DNA from: Oscillospiraceae bacterium
Lineage (GTDB): Bacteria > Bacillota > Clostridia > Oscillospirales > Oscillospiraceae
Assembly (NCBI GenBank): GCA_017399325.1
Contig: JAFQDY010000112.1
Span: forward strand, 1 to 10,827
Direction of reading: 5' to 3'
DNA length: 10,827 nucleotides
The translations under genes were made by a program, and so were the position numbers. Below, piece by piece: positions 1 through 6,421 of the stretch. Each line of letters starts with the position of its first letter. Within the stretch, counting starts at the first letter, position 1. Below the pieces are notes generated by a model. It was not told the DNA's origin and made no database searches. It saw only the letters and a program-made list of their open reading frames with translations.

Positions 1-24
1 CACCTCTTTCCTTCAGATAATATT

Positions 25-53
25 ATTATACCATAAATTTTTGTAAAACGCAA
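25..53 (-). promoter_or_regulatory. Probable promoter for a gene beyond the left edge
   Basis: On the minus strand there is TATAAT at 30-25, preceded by TGG (an extended -10) and, 17 nt upstream, TTGCGT at 53-48 as a weak -35. A purine-rich Shine-Dalgarno-like AAGAGGTG follows at about 9-2. The start codon and gene would lie outside the window. It sits immediately downstream of the isocitrate dehydrogenase terminator, so it would start a separate transcription unit. Confidence 0.5.
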
Positions 54-55
54 CG

Positions 56-81
56 AAAAAGGCTTTCCTCCCGGAAAGCCT
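56..81 (-). terminator. Intrinsic terminator of the citrate-to-2-oxoglutarate operon
   Basis: A 9-bp perfect stem (60-68 with 73-81, AGGCTTTCC/GGAAAGCCT) and a 4-nt loop are followed on the minus strand by a short U-run (59-56). It begins 8 nt past the stop codon of the last gene, so it closes the four-gene minus-strand operon. Confidence 0.85.
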
Positions 82-88
82 CTTTTCA

Positions 89-1201
89 TTAAAGCATTGC
101 GATCAATGCGTCCGCATACTGGGCAGCGGTAGGGCCGTCTGTCTTGCCGGTGATGACGGTGGTGCAGTTTTGCATTGCATCTTCCAGTTTCTGGGCGGCT
201 TCCACTCTGCCGATGTGGCGCAGAAGCATCGCGCCGGCCTTGATGATGCTGGAGGGATTGGCGTAGTCACCCATACCCCGCTCCAACATTCTGGGCGCAG
301 AGCCGTGAATGGCTTCGAACATAGCGTACTGGTCGCCGATGTTGGCGCTGCCGGCAGTGCCAACACCACCCTGGATCTGGGCAGCCTCGTCGGTGATAAT
401 ATCGCCGTAGAGGTTAGGAAGCAGAATGACCTGGAACTGGTCACGAACACGCTCGTCCAGCAGTTTTGCGGTCATAATGTCAATGTAGTACTCGTCGGTT
501 TCGATGCCGGGGTACTCGCTAGCAACCTCCTTGCAAAGGTCGGAGAACTTGCCGTCGGTTTTCTTCATAATGTTGGCCTTGGTGACCACGGTGACTCTGT
601 TCTTGCCGTTCTGCTTGGCGTAGTCGAAGGCGGCACGGGCAATCCGCTTGGTGCCCAGATCGGTGGTAACTTTGAAGTCAACTGCCATACCGGGCAGGTC
701 GATGCCTTTGCTGCCCAGCACATATTCACCCTCGGTGTTTTCACGGTAGAACATCCAGTCGATACCCAGTTCGGGAATGGAAACGGGACGCACATTGGCA
801 TACAAGTCCAGTTCCCGGCGCAGCGTTACATTGGCGCTGCCCATAGTGCCGCCGTTGGGGGTGGTGGTAGGGCCTTTGAGCAATACGTCGCAGGTCTTGA
901 TCTGGGCCAAAACATCATCGGGAACGGCTTGATTCTTCTCCAAGCGGTTTTCAATGGTCAGACCTTCAATGTTCTTGATAACGATCTTACCGGCAGCAAT
1001 TTCGTCTTTCAGCAGGTGCGCCAAAATGCGGGCAGCCTGATCGGTGATGATCGGGCCGATGCCATCGCCGCCGCAGACGCCGATGGTGACTTTTTCCATA
1101 GCGGAAAAGTCTTTCTTCGGCTTATTCATAGTTTCCAGGCGCTTAAACTGCTCCTGCAGAATGGCTTCAAAATGGGCAAGCGCTTTTTCCATATGTTCCA
1201 T
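89..1201 (-). CDS. icd: Isocitrate dehydrogenase, NAD(P)-dependent
   Basis: A 370-aa member of the isocitrate/isopropylmalate dehydrogenase family, which oxidatively decarboxylates isocitrate to 2-oxoglutarate in the cytoplasm. Visible motifs are the substrate-binding S122-x-N124 with R128, R138 and R153, the Y160 region (FYRENTEGEY), catalytic K208 (VTKANIMK), and metal-binding acidic residues near D241, D267 and D271. The cofactor loop reads HGSAP at 299-303, followed by R304 where NAD enzymes usually have Asp. The family assignment is firm; isocitrate rather than isopropylmalate as substrate rests on the aconitase and citrate synthase genes in the same operon. The start at 1201 has AAAGGAG upstream and lies one base after the aconitase stop (TAATATGG), implying coupling. 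The first 34 residues are a helical, charged extension before the usual start of the fold; M35 is an alternative start but lacks a good ribosome binding site. Confidence 0.93.
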   Translation of the reverse strand: MEHMEKALAHFEAILQEQFKRLETMNKPKKDFSAMEKVTIGVCGGDGIGPIITDQAARILAHLLKDEIAAGKIVIKNIEGLTIENRLEKNQAVPDDVLAQIKTCDVLLKGPTTTPNGGTMGSANVTLRRELDLYANVRPVSIPELGIDWMFYRENTEGEYVLGSKGIDLPGMAVDFKVTTDLGTKRIARAAFDYAKQNGKNRVTVVTKANIMKKTDGKFSDLCKEVASEYPGIETDEYYIDIMTAKLLDERVRDQFQVILLPNLYGDIITDEAAQIQGGVGTAGSANIGDQYAMFEAIHGSAPRMLERGMGDYANPSSIIKAGAMLLRHIGRVEAAQKLEDAMQNCTTVITGKTDGPTAAQYADALIAML

Positions 1202-1202
1202 A

Positions 1203-3131
1203 TTAACTGTTCTCCTTTGTGTAGTTCAGTAGACCGCCGCACAGCAGGATCTGCTGCTGGCGCTCTGTAAAATCGCCGGTGAGCAAGATCTCCTTGCCGG
1301 TTGCCTCGTCGGTCATTGTGACCTTACCGGTGGCGATGCCGTCTTTCAGGTTTTTGAATGTCAGCCGGCTGCCCTCGTTCAGGCTATCATAATCAGCAGG
1401 GTCTGCAAAAGTCAACGGCAGAATGCCTGCGTTAATGAGGTTTGCAATGTGGATACGGGCAAAACTCTTGGCGATGACGCAGCGGATACCCAAGTACATA
1501 GGTACGAGCGCCGCATGCTCACGGGAAGAACCCTGACCGTAGTTGCTGCCGCCGATGACCACGCCGTCGCCTGCCTGCTTGGCCCGCTCCGGGAAGTCCG
1601 GGTCGCACACGGAGAAGCAGAACTGGGACAAGAACGGAATATTGGACCGGTAAGGCAAGATCTTTGCGCCGGCGGGCATAATGTGGTCGGTGGTGATGTT
1701 ATCGCCCACTTTCAGCACCAGTTGGGCATTCAAAGTATCCTCGAAGGGTTTGCTCTTGGGGAATTCCTTAATGTTGGGGCCACGGAGAACTTCTGCATCC
1801 TTGGCTGCCTCGGGGCTCAAAGGCGGGATCACCGCGGAGTCGTCAATGGTGAAGGTCTCGGGCATCTTTACAGGAGCGATGGGCGGGAGTGTGGTGGGGT
1901 CGGTGATCACGCCGGTAAGGGCTGCCGCTACGGCAGTTTCGGGAGATACCAAATACACCTGGCCGTCCTTGGTGCCGCTGCGACCCAGGAAATTACGGTT
2001 GAAGGTACGCAGGCTCACGCCGCCGGAATTGGGAGAGAAGCCCATACCGATGCAAGGGCCGCAGGCGCATTCCAGCACTCTGGCGCCGGAAGCCAGAATG
2101 TGGCTGAGCGCGCCGCAATCGGACAGCATCCGCAGAACCTGCTTGGAGCCGGGAGAGATAGACAAACTCACATTGGGGTGAATGGTCTTGCCCCTCAGCA
2201 TTTCTGCCACTTTCAGCATATCGTACAGAGAAGAATTGGTGCAGGAGCCAATGCAGACCTGATCTACCTTTGTGCCGGCGATGGATTCCACGCTGACCAC
2301 ATTATCGGGGCTGTGAGGACAGGCGATCATAGGCTTGAGCGCAGACAGATCGATGGGGATAATCCGGTCATAAACCGCATCCTCGTCGCTGGCGAGGGGG
2401 GTGTAATCCTGTTCTCTGCCCTGGGCTTTCAGGAACGCCCGGGTGGTTTCGTCGGAGGGGAAGATGGAAGTGGTTGCGCCCAGTTCCGTACCCATATTGG
2501 TGATGGTGGCCCGCTCGGGAACAGACAGGGTTTTCACGCCCTCGCCGCCCCATTCGATAATGGCGCCAACGCCGCCCTTGACGGACAGGATCCGGAGCAG
2601 TTCCAGACTCACATCCTTGGCAGTTACATAGGGATTCAGTTTGCCGGTCAGTTCCACTTTGAACATTTTGGGCATATTGATGTAGTAAGCGCCGCCGCCC
2701 ATAGCGACCGCCACGTCCAGACCGCCAGCGCCAAAGGCCAGCATACCGATGCCGCCGCCTGTAGGGGTGTGGCTGTCAGAACCGATGAGGGTCTTGCCGG
2801 GCTTGCCAAACCGCTCCAAATGGACCTGATGGCAGATGCCGTTACCGGGACGGGAGAAATGCACGCCATACTTGGCGGCTACAGTCTGCAAGTAGCGGTG
2901 GTCGTCGGCATTTTCAAAGCCGGATTGCAAAGTATTATGGTCCACATAGGCAACGCTCAGTTCCGTTTTTACCCGGTCGATGCCCATAGTTTCCAGTTCT
3001 AGATAGGCCATAGTGCCGGTGGCATCCTGGGTCAATGTCTGGTCGATCCGCAGAGCGACCTGACTGCCTACGGTCATATCGCCCTCTAACTTATGGGCGG
3101 CGATGATTTTTTGTGCAATGGTCATTCCCAT
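1203..3131 (-). CDS. acnA: Aconitate hydratase (aconitase)
   Basis: A 642-aa aconitase that interconverts citrate and isocitrate with a [4Fe-4S] cluster. The three cluster ligands are visible: C297 in GSCTN, and C357 and C360 in ACGPC. The N-terminal part holds the DSHTPTGGG segment of domain 1, and the C-terminal swivel domain carries GGSNYGQGSSREHAA. The length and compact layout match the short aconitases common in Clostridia rather than the roughly 900-aa AcnA of enterobacteria, so the symbol is approximate. The start at 3131 has AAGGAG 7 nt upstream and follows the regulator's stop codon by one base. An in-frame ATG two codons later is a worse fit. It is third in the operon, between the regulator and isocitrate dehydrogenase. 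Confidence 0.96.
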   Translation of the reverse strand: MGMTIAQKIIAAHKLEGDMTVGSQVALRIDQTLTQDATGTMAYLELETMGIDRVKTELSVAYVDHNTLQSGFENADDHRYLQTVAAKYGVHFSRPGNGICHQVHLERFGKPGKTLIGSDSHTPTGGGIGMLAFGAGGLDVAVAMGGGAYYINMPKMFKVELTGKLNPYVTAKDVSLELLRILSVKGGVGAIIEWGGEGVKTLSVPERATITNMGTELGATTSIFPSDETTRAFLKAQGREQDYTPLASDEDAVYDRIIPIDLSALKPMIACPHSPDNVVSVESIAGTKVDQVCIGSCTNSSLYDMLKVAEMLRGKTIHPNVSLSISPGSKQVLRMLSDCGALSHILASGARVLECACGPCIGMGFSPNSGGVSLRTFNRNFLGRSGTKDGQVYLVSPETAVAAALTGVITDPTTLPPIAPVKMPETFTIDDSAVIPPLSPEAAKDAEVLRGPNIKEFPKSKPFEDTLNAQLVLKVGDNITTDHIMPAGAKILPYRSNIPFLSQFCFSVCDPDFPERAKQAGDGVVIGGSNYGQGSSREHAALVPMYLGIRCVIAKSFARIHIANLINAGILPLTFADPADYDSLNEGSRLTFKNLKDGIATGKVTMTDEATGKEILLTGDFTERQQQILLCGGLLNYTKENS

Positions 3132-3132
3132 A

Positions 3133-3774
3133 TTATTTCTCCTTCAGCAGATTCTCTTTTACCTTAGAAATGTGGTAATCCATAGCCACTTTGACTTTGT
3201 CGGGATCGCCGGCCTGCATTGCGGCCAAAATATCCTTATGCTCCTGCAGGGAATTTGCGGCCCGGTCTTTGTTGCCGATGGCTGTTTTGCGGTAGCGTCT
3301 GGTTTTCCGGTGCAGAGGAACGAGCGTGTCCCGGATCACCGTTCTGCGGCTGAGTTCGCAGATCACATCGTGGAAACGGTCATCAGCCGCACGCAGATGG
3401 TCCGTGTCGGTCTTGGACAGGTAAAAGTCCTGCAGATCCACGATATGCTCCAGTTCCTTCAGGCCTTCCGGAGTCATATTCAAACAGGCATAATAGGCGG
3501 CCACGCCTTCGATCTTTTCCCGGATATGCATAATATCCAGCAGGTCATCTTCGGTGATGCCCAAAACCTTGGAGCCTTTGCCGGTTTCTTCGATGAGCCG
3601 TTCCTGCTCCAACCGGCGCAGGGCCTCCCGAATGGGGGTGCGGCTTACGCCCAACTGCTCCACCAGTTTCAGTTCGGTAAGGATCTCGCCACGGGCATAG
3701 ACACCGCTAATAATGTCGTTTTCCAGTTTTTCAAACACTTGGTCTGCCAAAGATGTGGTTTGAAATGTTTTCAT
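3133..3774 (-). CDS. GntR-family (FCD subfamily) transcriptional regulator
   Basis: A 213-aa protein with an N-terminal winged helix-turn-helix (about residues 10-70, including GVSRTPIREALRRLE) and a helical C-terminal FCD ligand domain. The FCD metal site looks complete: D131/D132, H135, H179 and H201. FCD regulators usually bind a small carboxylate, so citrate, isocitrate or 2-oxoglutarate are plausible ligands here, but that is inference. The frame stays open upstream to 3873, but the ATG at 3774 is preferred because AAGGAGG lies 8 nt before it and this site overlaps the TAA stop of the citrate synthase gene (TAAGGAGG). Lying inside the operon it controls suggests autoregulation; a matching palindrome is at 5210-5219. 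Confidence 0.92.
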   Translation of the reverse strand: MKTFQTTSLADQVFEKLENDIISGVYARGEILTELKLVEQLGVSRTPIREALRRLEQERLIEETGKGSKVLGITEDDLLDIMHIREKIEGVAAYYACLNMTPEGLKELEHIVDLQDFYLSKTDTDHLRAADDRFHDVICELSRRTVIRDTLVPLHRKTRRYRKTAIGNKDRAANSLQEHKDILAAMQAGDPDKVKVAMDYHISKVKENLLKEK

Positions 3775-3787
3775 TGCTTCGTCCTCC

Positions 3788-5161
3788 TTACCGTGTGAAT
3801 CTGCCGGGAGCCAGTTCATTGATCTTGGCCTCCAACTCTTTGTTGGACAAAACGGTCTGGCGGCCGTCTTCATATTCTTTGTCGATCCATTCTTTCAGGG
3901 CCACTACCAGCGGATCCCGCTTGTCCACTTTCCGGTCACCGGTCAGGCGGTAGGCTTCATTGATCCAGTAGGAAATGCCTGCAAGGCCCGATGCCTTGCC
4001 GATCTGCACGGTAGCAGGCCGGTTCAGCAATTTTTCTGTATCAAAAATGGTGTAGATCTCTTTGTCTTTCAACAGGCCGTCGGCGTGGATACCGGCACGG
4101 GTCACATTGAAGTTACGGCCCACGAACGGTGTCATATCGGGAACGGGATAGCCAACTTCATTTTGGAAGAAGTCCGCGATCTCGGTGATCACTGTGGGAT
4201 CCATACCGTCCAAAGAACCGCGCAAAGATGCATACTCAAACACCATTGCCTCCAGCGGAACATTGCCGGTACGCTCACCGATGCCAAGCAGGGAGCAGTT
4301 GACCGCAGACGCGCCGTAAAGCCAGGCGGTAGATGCATTGGCAACGGCTTTGTAGAAATCATTGTGGCCGTGCCACTCCAGCATTTCGCTGGGTACATCC
4401 GCATAGTGCTGCAGACCGTAGATAATGCCGGCAACGCTGCGAGGCATAGCCGCTTCCGTATAGGGAACGCCGTAACCCATGGTGTCGCAAGCGCGGATAC
4501 GTACAGGAATACCTGCCTCCTGGGACAGTTTCTGCAACTCGTTGACGAAAGGCACCACGAAGCCGTAGAAGTCGGCCCGGGTGATGTCCTCCAAATGGCA
4601 GCGGGGCATAATGCCGGCTTCGAATGCGTCACGCACAGTGGCCAAATAATGCTCCATAACTTCCTTACGGGTCATCTTCATCTTCTTGAAGATGTGGTAG
4701 TCGCTGCAACTGACCAGAATGCCTGTTTCCTTAATACCCAGGTCGCGGACCAGTTTAAAGTCTTCCTTGCTGGCGCGGATCCAGGTGGTGATCTCCGGGA
4801 ATTTCAGGTCCAGTTCCATACATTTTTCAATGGCTTTCCGGTCTTTTTGGCTGTAGATAAAGAACTCGGTCTGGCGAATGATGCCGAAAGGACCGCCCAG
4901 TTTGTTCAGCAGTTTATAGATCTTCACGATCTGATCCACAGAATAGGGCTCCACGGATTGCTGGCCATCCCGCAAAGAGGTGTCGGTGATCCAGATCTCC
5001 TGAGGCATATTCATAGGCACGCGGCGGTGGTTGAACGCCACCTTGGGCACCATACCCTCTGTGTAAATGTCCCGCTGCAGATTGGGTTCGGCAACATCCT
5101 GCAAAGAGTATTTGTAGGACTTTTGCTCAAGCAGATTGGTCTTGTTGGAAATTTCTAACAT
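3788..5161 (-). CDS. Re-type citrate synthase (homocitrate/isopropylmalate synthase family)
   Basis: A 457-aa HMGL-like TIM-barrel acyltransferase. The catalytic/metal motif D60-T-x-x-R64-D65-G66-Q is present, as is the metal-binding H264-G-H266-N-D, and GIGERTGN corresponds to the conserved GxGERxGN of the family. There is no C-terminal LeuA-type allosteric domain of the usual size. The long N-terminus ending in VPMNMPQEIWITDTSLRDGQQS resembles the Re-citrate synthase characterised in Clostridium kluyveri, which condenses acetyl-CoA and oxaloacetate with the stereochemistry opposite to the common enzyme and is metal-dependent and oxygen-sensitive. The aconitase and isocitrate dehydrogenase genes downstream and the absence of a GltA gene here support citrate rather than homocitrate as product. 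It is the first gene of the operon, with GAGGAG upstream of the ATG and a strong promoter at 5219-5246. Confidence 0.85.
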   Translation of the reverse strand: MLEISNKTNLLEQKSYKYSLQDVAEPNLQRDIYTEGMVPKVAFNHRRVPMNMPQEIWITDTSLRDGQQSVEPYSVDQIVKIYKLLNKLGGPFGIIRQTEFFIYSQKDRKAIEKCMELDLKFPEITTWIRASKEDFKLVRDLGIKETGILVSCSDYHIFKKMKMTRKEVMEHYLATVRDAFEAGIMPRCHLEDITRADFYGFVVPFVNELQKLSQEAGIPVRIRACDTMGYGVPYTEAAMPRSVAGIIYGLQHYADVPSEMLEWHGHNDFYKAVANASTAWLYGASAVNCSLLGIGERTGNVPLEAMVFEYASLRGSLDGMDPTVITEIADFFQNEVGYPVPDMTPFVGRNFNVTRAGIHADGLLKDKEIYTIFDTEKLLNRPATVQIGKASGLAGISYWINEAYRLTGDRKVDKRDPLVVALKEWIDKEYEDGRQTVLSNKELEAKINELAPGRFTR

Positions 5162-5209
5162 ATTTGCTCCTCACTTTTCTTGAAATGGGATTTCAGAATT
5201 TTTGAATGT

Positions 5210-5219
5210 TTGTATACAA
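5210..5219. promoter_or_regulatory. Candidate GntR/FCD operator
   Basis: A perfect 10-bp palindrome, TTGTATACAA, fits the TNGTNNNACNA pattern typical of FCD-type GntR operators. It overlaps the edge of the -10 box and the expected start site of the citrate synthase operon promoter, where a bound repressor would block initiation. The operon encodes an FCD regulator as its second gene, so negative autoregulation is the simplest reading. Confidence 0.65.
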
Positions 5220-5246
5220 TTATACATCTGCCGTTTGCTTTGTCAA
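5219..5246 (-). promoter_or_regulatory. Promoter of the Re-citrate synthase operon
   Basis: On the minus strand there is a perfect -35 TTGACA (5246-5241), a 16-nt spacer and a perfect -10 TATAAT (5224-5219), with A/T-rich sequence upstream. Transcription should start near 5212, leaving a 5' leader of about 50 nt before the ATG at 5161. Confidence 0.88.
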
Positions 5247-5276
5247 TAGAAAATTCGCAAAAACCGTTGAATTTAT

Positions 5277-5316
5277 TAAGAAAAATGGACGCATCTGCCG
5301 GTTGATGCGTCCATTT
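5277..5316 (-). terminator. Intrinsic terminator of the small unknown gene
   Basis: A perfect 13-bp inverted repeat (5283-5295 with 5304-5316, AAATGGACGCATC and its complement) with an 8-nt loop is followed on the minus strand by TTCTT after the U-rich end of the stem. It lies 16 nt beyond the stop codon at 5332 and separates that gene from the citrate synthase promoter. Confidence 0.85.
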
Positions 5317-5331
5317 GGTTTACATAATATG

Positions 5332-5754
5332 CTACAGATACTGCTCCATAGTTTCTGCCAGCGCAAGCAGTTCCGATTTTTGGGGGTATTGCAGGGTTTC
5401 GTCCACCTGCTGATCCGCCACGATCAGCGCCAGATACAAAGGCAGCCGCTTTCGCAAACGGCCGGTCAGGGTCTCTTTCATCGCCCCCACCGCGTAATCG
5501 ATCCGGGTTTGTTCGGAGCAGTTTCTGGGGCCCTTCCCTTCCAGAGGGTCTTCCCCGGTATAGGCCTCTTTTCCCTGCAAAAACAGCATCATTGCGATCA
5601 AAGGATCTTCGTCGGGAAACAGGTCTTTCAGTATACTTTCGATCTTCTGCCGTTGGCTCTGGCCGTAGGGAAATGCCCAGCGGTTATAATTTTGCGCGTC
5701 CTGCGCCTTTTGCTTGGCCGATCGCATACCGAACCACTCGGAAAATTTGCTCAT
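5332..5754 (-). CDS. Small protein of unknown function
   Basis: A 140-aa cytoplasmic protein that I do not recognise. It has no signal peptide or membrane segment. The N-terminus (MSKFSEWFGMRSAKQKAQDAQNYNRW) is basic and aromatic, and the rest is predicted helical with an acidic patch around DLFPDEDP and a basic stretch RLRKRLPLYLALIV. I prefer the ATG at 5754, which has GAGGTG 5-6 nt upstream; the in-frame GTG at 5760 leaves no room for that site. The coding reading is supported by its own terminator (5277-5316). The only promoter seen upstream is that of RNA unit U8 (5880-5908), so expression would require read-through of the U8 terminator hairpin. Confidence 0.75.
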   Translation of the reverse strand: MSKFSEWFGMRSAKQKAQDAQNYNRWAFPYGQSQRQKIESILKDLFPDEDPLIAMMLFLQGKEAYTGEDPLEGKGPRNCSEQTRIDYAVGAMKETLTGRLRKRLPLYLALIVADQQVDETLQYPQKSELLALAETMEQYL

Positions 5755-5796
5755 AAACACACCTCGTTTCTTACAGGAAAGGCCGTCTGTTCTTTG

Positions 5797-5873
5797 AAAA
5801 AAGAAAAGGCAGATAACATACCTGACGGAAAATCATTTCCACGATTGGCTCAAAGGCCGATATGTCATCTACC
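5797..5873 (-). ncRNA. Small structured RNA, unit U8 (or leader/attenuator of the 5754-5332 gene)
   Basis: A predicted RNA of about 77 nt. Its 5' end GGTAGATGACATA (5873-5861) pairs over 13 bp with TATGTTATCTGCC (5820-5808), including two G.U wobbles that exist only in minus-strand RNA. A U-rich tail follows (TTTTCTTTTTT, 5807-5797). Inside are two smaller hairpins, GGC/GCC and GGAAA/TTTCC. The start of the stem is 6 nt after the -10 box, as in the other units. The stem plus tail is a good intrinsic terminator only 43 nt upstream of the next gene's start codon, so it could be either a free small RNA or an attenuator. Confidence 0.68.
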
Positions 5874-5879
5874 AAATTC

Positions 5880-5908
5880 AGTATATCGGGAACGCGCAGA
5901 AATGTCAA
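5880..5908 (-). promoter_or_regulatory. Promoter of unit U8
   Basis: On the minus strand, TTGACA (5908-5903), a 17-nt spacer and TATACT (5885-5880). This is a near-consensus sigma-A promoter with start expected at about 5873, the first base of the U8 terminal stem. Confidence 0.8.
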
Positions 5909-5913
5909 CACAG

Positions 5914-5960
5914 AAATAAAAAAGGTAGAAGGGGCCGGAACGGCGGCCACGACAACTACC
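5914..5960 (-). ncRNA. Very short structured RNA, unit U7
   Basis: A predicted RNA of only about 47 nt. The expected first bases GGTAG (5960-5956) pair with CTACC (5928-5924), an inner 5-bp GGCCG/CGGCC hairpin carries a 6-nt loop, and a run of six U then AUUU follows (5923-5914). The promoter at 5967-5995 places the start at the first base of the stem. Almost the whole transcript would be a terminator hairpin, so it could be a stable small RNA or an abortive transcript. Confidence 0.6.
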
Positions 5961-5966
5961 GTTAAC

Positions 5967-5995
5967 AATATAGCACCGTCCGCGCAAAAAGTCAA
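5967..5995 (-). promoter_or_regulatory. Promoter of unit U7
   Basis: On the minus strand, TTGACT (5995-5990), a 17-nt spacer ending in TGC (extended -10) and TATATT (5972-5967). It lies directly after the hairpin at 6005-6048 and directly before the U7 stem. Confidence 0.75.
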
Positions 5996-6004
5996 TCAAA
6001 ACAT

Positions 6005-6048
6005 AGAAGGCTGAAACGGCAGAGCAAATCCGCCTGAATCAGCCTTCT
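6005..6048 (-). terminator. Long hairpin, probable backup terminator after unit U6
   Basis: A perfect 10-bp stem, AGAAGGCTGA (6048-6039) with its complement (6014-6005), encloses a second stem GGCGG/CTGCC that includes a G.U pair. On the minus strand AUGUUUUGA follows, a mediocre U-run. It begins 3 nt after the end of unit U6 and its first bases resemble the GAAG starts of the RNA units, but there is no promoter in front of it. It could be a second terminator or a module of a longer U6 transcript. Confidence 0.6.
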
Positions 6049-6050
6049 GT

Positions 6051-6115
6051 GAAAACAATGTGAATCCCGGAGGGAGCAAACGCCCCAGTACCTCTCTGCG
6101 TGACACAATTGCTTC
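6051..6115 (-). ncRNA. Small structured RNA, unit U6
   Basis: A predicted RNA of about 65 nt. GAAGCAAT...GTG (6115-6104) pairs with CACATTG plus the following U-run (6062-6052), with one bulged U. Inside is GGGGC/GCTCC (one G.U) with a 4-nt loop, flanked by GAG/CTC. The U-run UUUUC is short, and a second strong hairpin follows at 6048-6005. The first base of the stem lies 7 nt after the -10 box, matching the other units. Confidence 0.58.
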
Positions 6116-6122
6116 TAATAAC

Positions 6123-6151
6123 ATTATATCCGTTGCAATTGGAGAAGTCAA
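6123..6151 (-). promoter_or_regulatory. Promoter of unit U6
   Basis: On the minus strand, TTGACT (6151-6146), a 17-nt spacer and a perfect TATAAT (6128-6123). Expected start near 6115. Confidence 0.8.
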
Positions 6152-6187
6152 GAAAAACTCCCCTCATCGGCACAAAGTCAAATTTGC

Positions 6188-6256
6188 AAAAAGAAAGACG
6201 CATCGCAAAGAACTTCCGGCAGCACTGTGCCTTCGGTATTGAACGATACATCTTTC
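6188..6256 (-). ncRNA. Small structured RNA, unit U5
   Basis: A predicted RNA of about 69 nt. GAAAGATGTATCG (6256-6244) pairs without a break with CGATGCGTCTTTC (6205-6193): 13 bp including two U.G wobbles valid only for the minus-strand transcript. UUUUU follows (6192-6188). The interior holds GGCA/TGCC extended by CC/GG across a GAA bulge. It is one of the clearest units: promoter, terminal stem starting at the expected first base, and U-run are all in register. Confidence 0.7.
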
Positions 6257-6263
6257 AATGAAT

Positions 6264-6292
6264 ATATTACCAGCAACCCTTGCAGGTGTCAA
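6264..6292 (-). promoter_or_regulatory. Promoter of unit U5
   Basis: On the minus strand, a perfect TTGACA (6292-6287), a 17-nt spacer and TAATAT (6269-6264). Expected start near 6256, the first base of the U5 stem. Confidence 0.75.
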
Positions 6293-6320
6293 GGAAGAAC
6301 TATCTCCAAGTGCAGTAATG

Positions 6321-6385
6321 AAAAAATCCGGGGTCAATGTTACAGCATCGACCGAAGTCGCGTCCGTAACTATCCCGGATCTTTC
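6321..6385 (-). ncRNA. Small structured RNA, unit U4
   Basis: A predicted RNA of about 65 nt. ATCCGGG (6380-6374) pairs with CCCGGAT (6332-6326), and the preceding GAAAG can continue the stem into the U-run (6325-6321). Inside, GTTAC/GTAAC (6370-6366 with 6343-6339) encloses CGAC-UUCG-GTCG, a UUCG tetraloop closed by C-G, which is a classic stable RNA loop. The U-run exists only on the minus strand. The promoter at 6393-6421 starts it at the right place. Confidence 0.7.
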
Positions 6386-6392
6386 TGTTGTC

Positions 6393-6421
6393 AGTATACA
6401 CGAATTAACAGGAAAAATCAA
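6393..6421 (-). promoter_or_regulatory. Promoter of unit U4
   Basis: On the minus strand, TTGATT (6421-6416), a 17-nt spacer and TATACT (6398-6393). Expected start near 6386. Confidence 0.68.

Noticed and set aside
1449..3002. 517-codon plus-strand frame opposite aconitase
   Set aside because: Shadow frame: the opposite strand encodes a full aconitase with all cluster ligands, and this frame has a low-complexity, His/Gly/Ala-rich composition typical of antisense frames.
3775..3873. Longer N-terminus of the GntR regulator starting at 3873
   Set aside because: The added residues fall within the citrate synthase gene in another frame, do not resemble the family, and the ATG at 3774 has a strong ribosome binding site.
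5771..5995. Minus-strand frame of 74 codons with a hydrophobic start
   Set aside because: Its start lies in the -35 of the U7 promoter and it spans two terminator-like hairpins, so no single transcript would carry it; no ribosome binding site.
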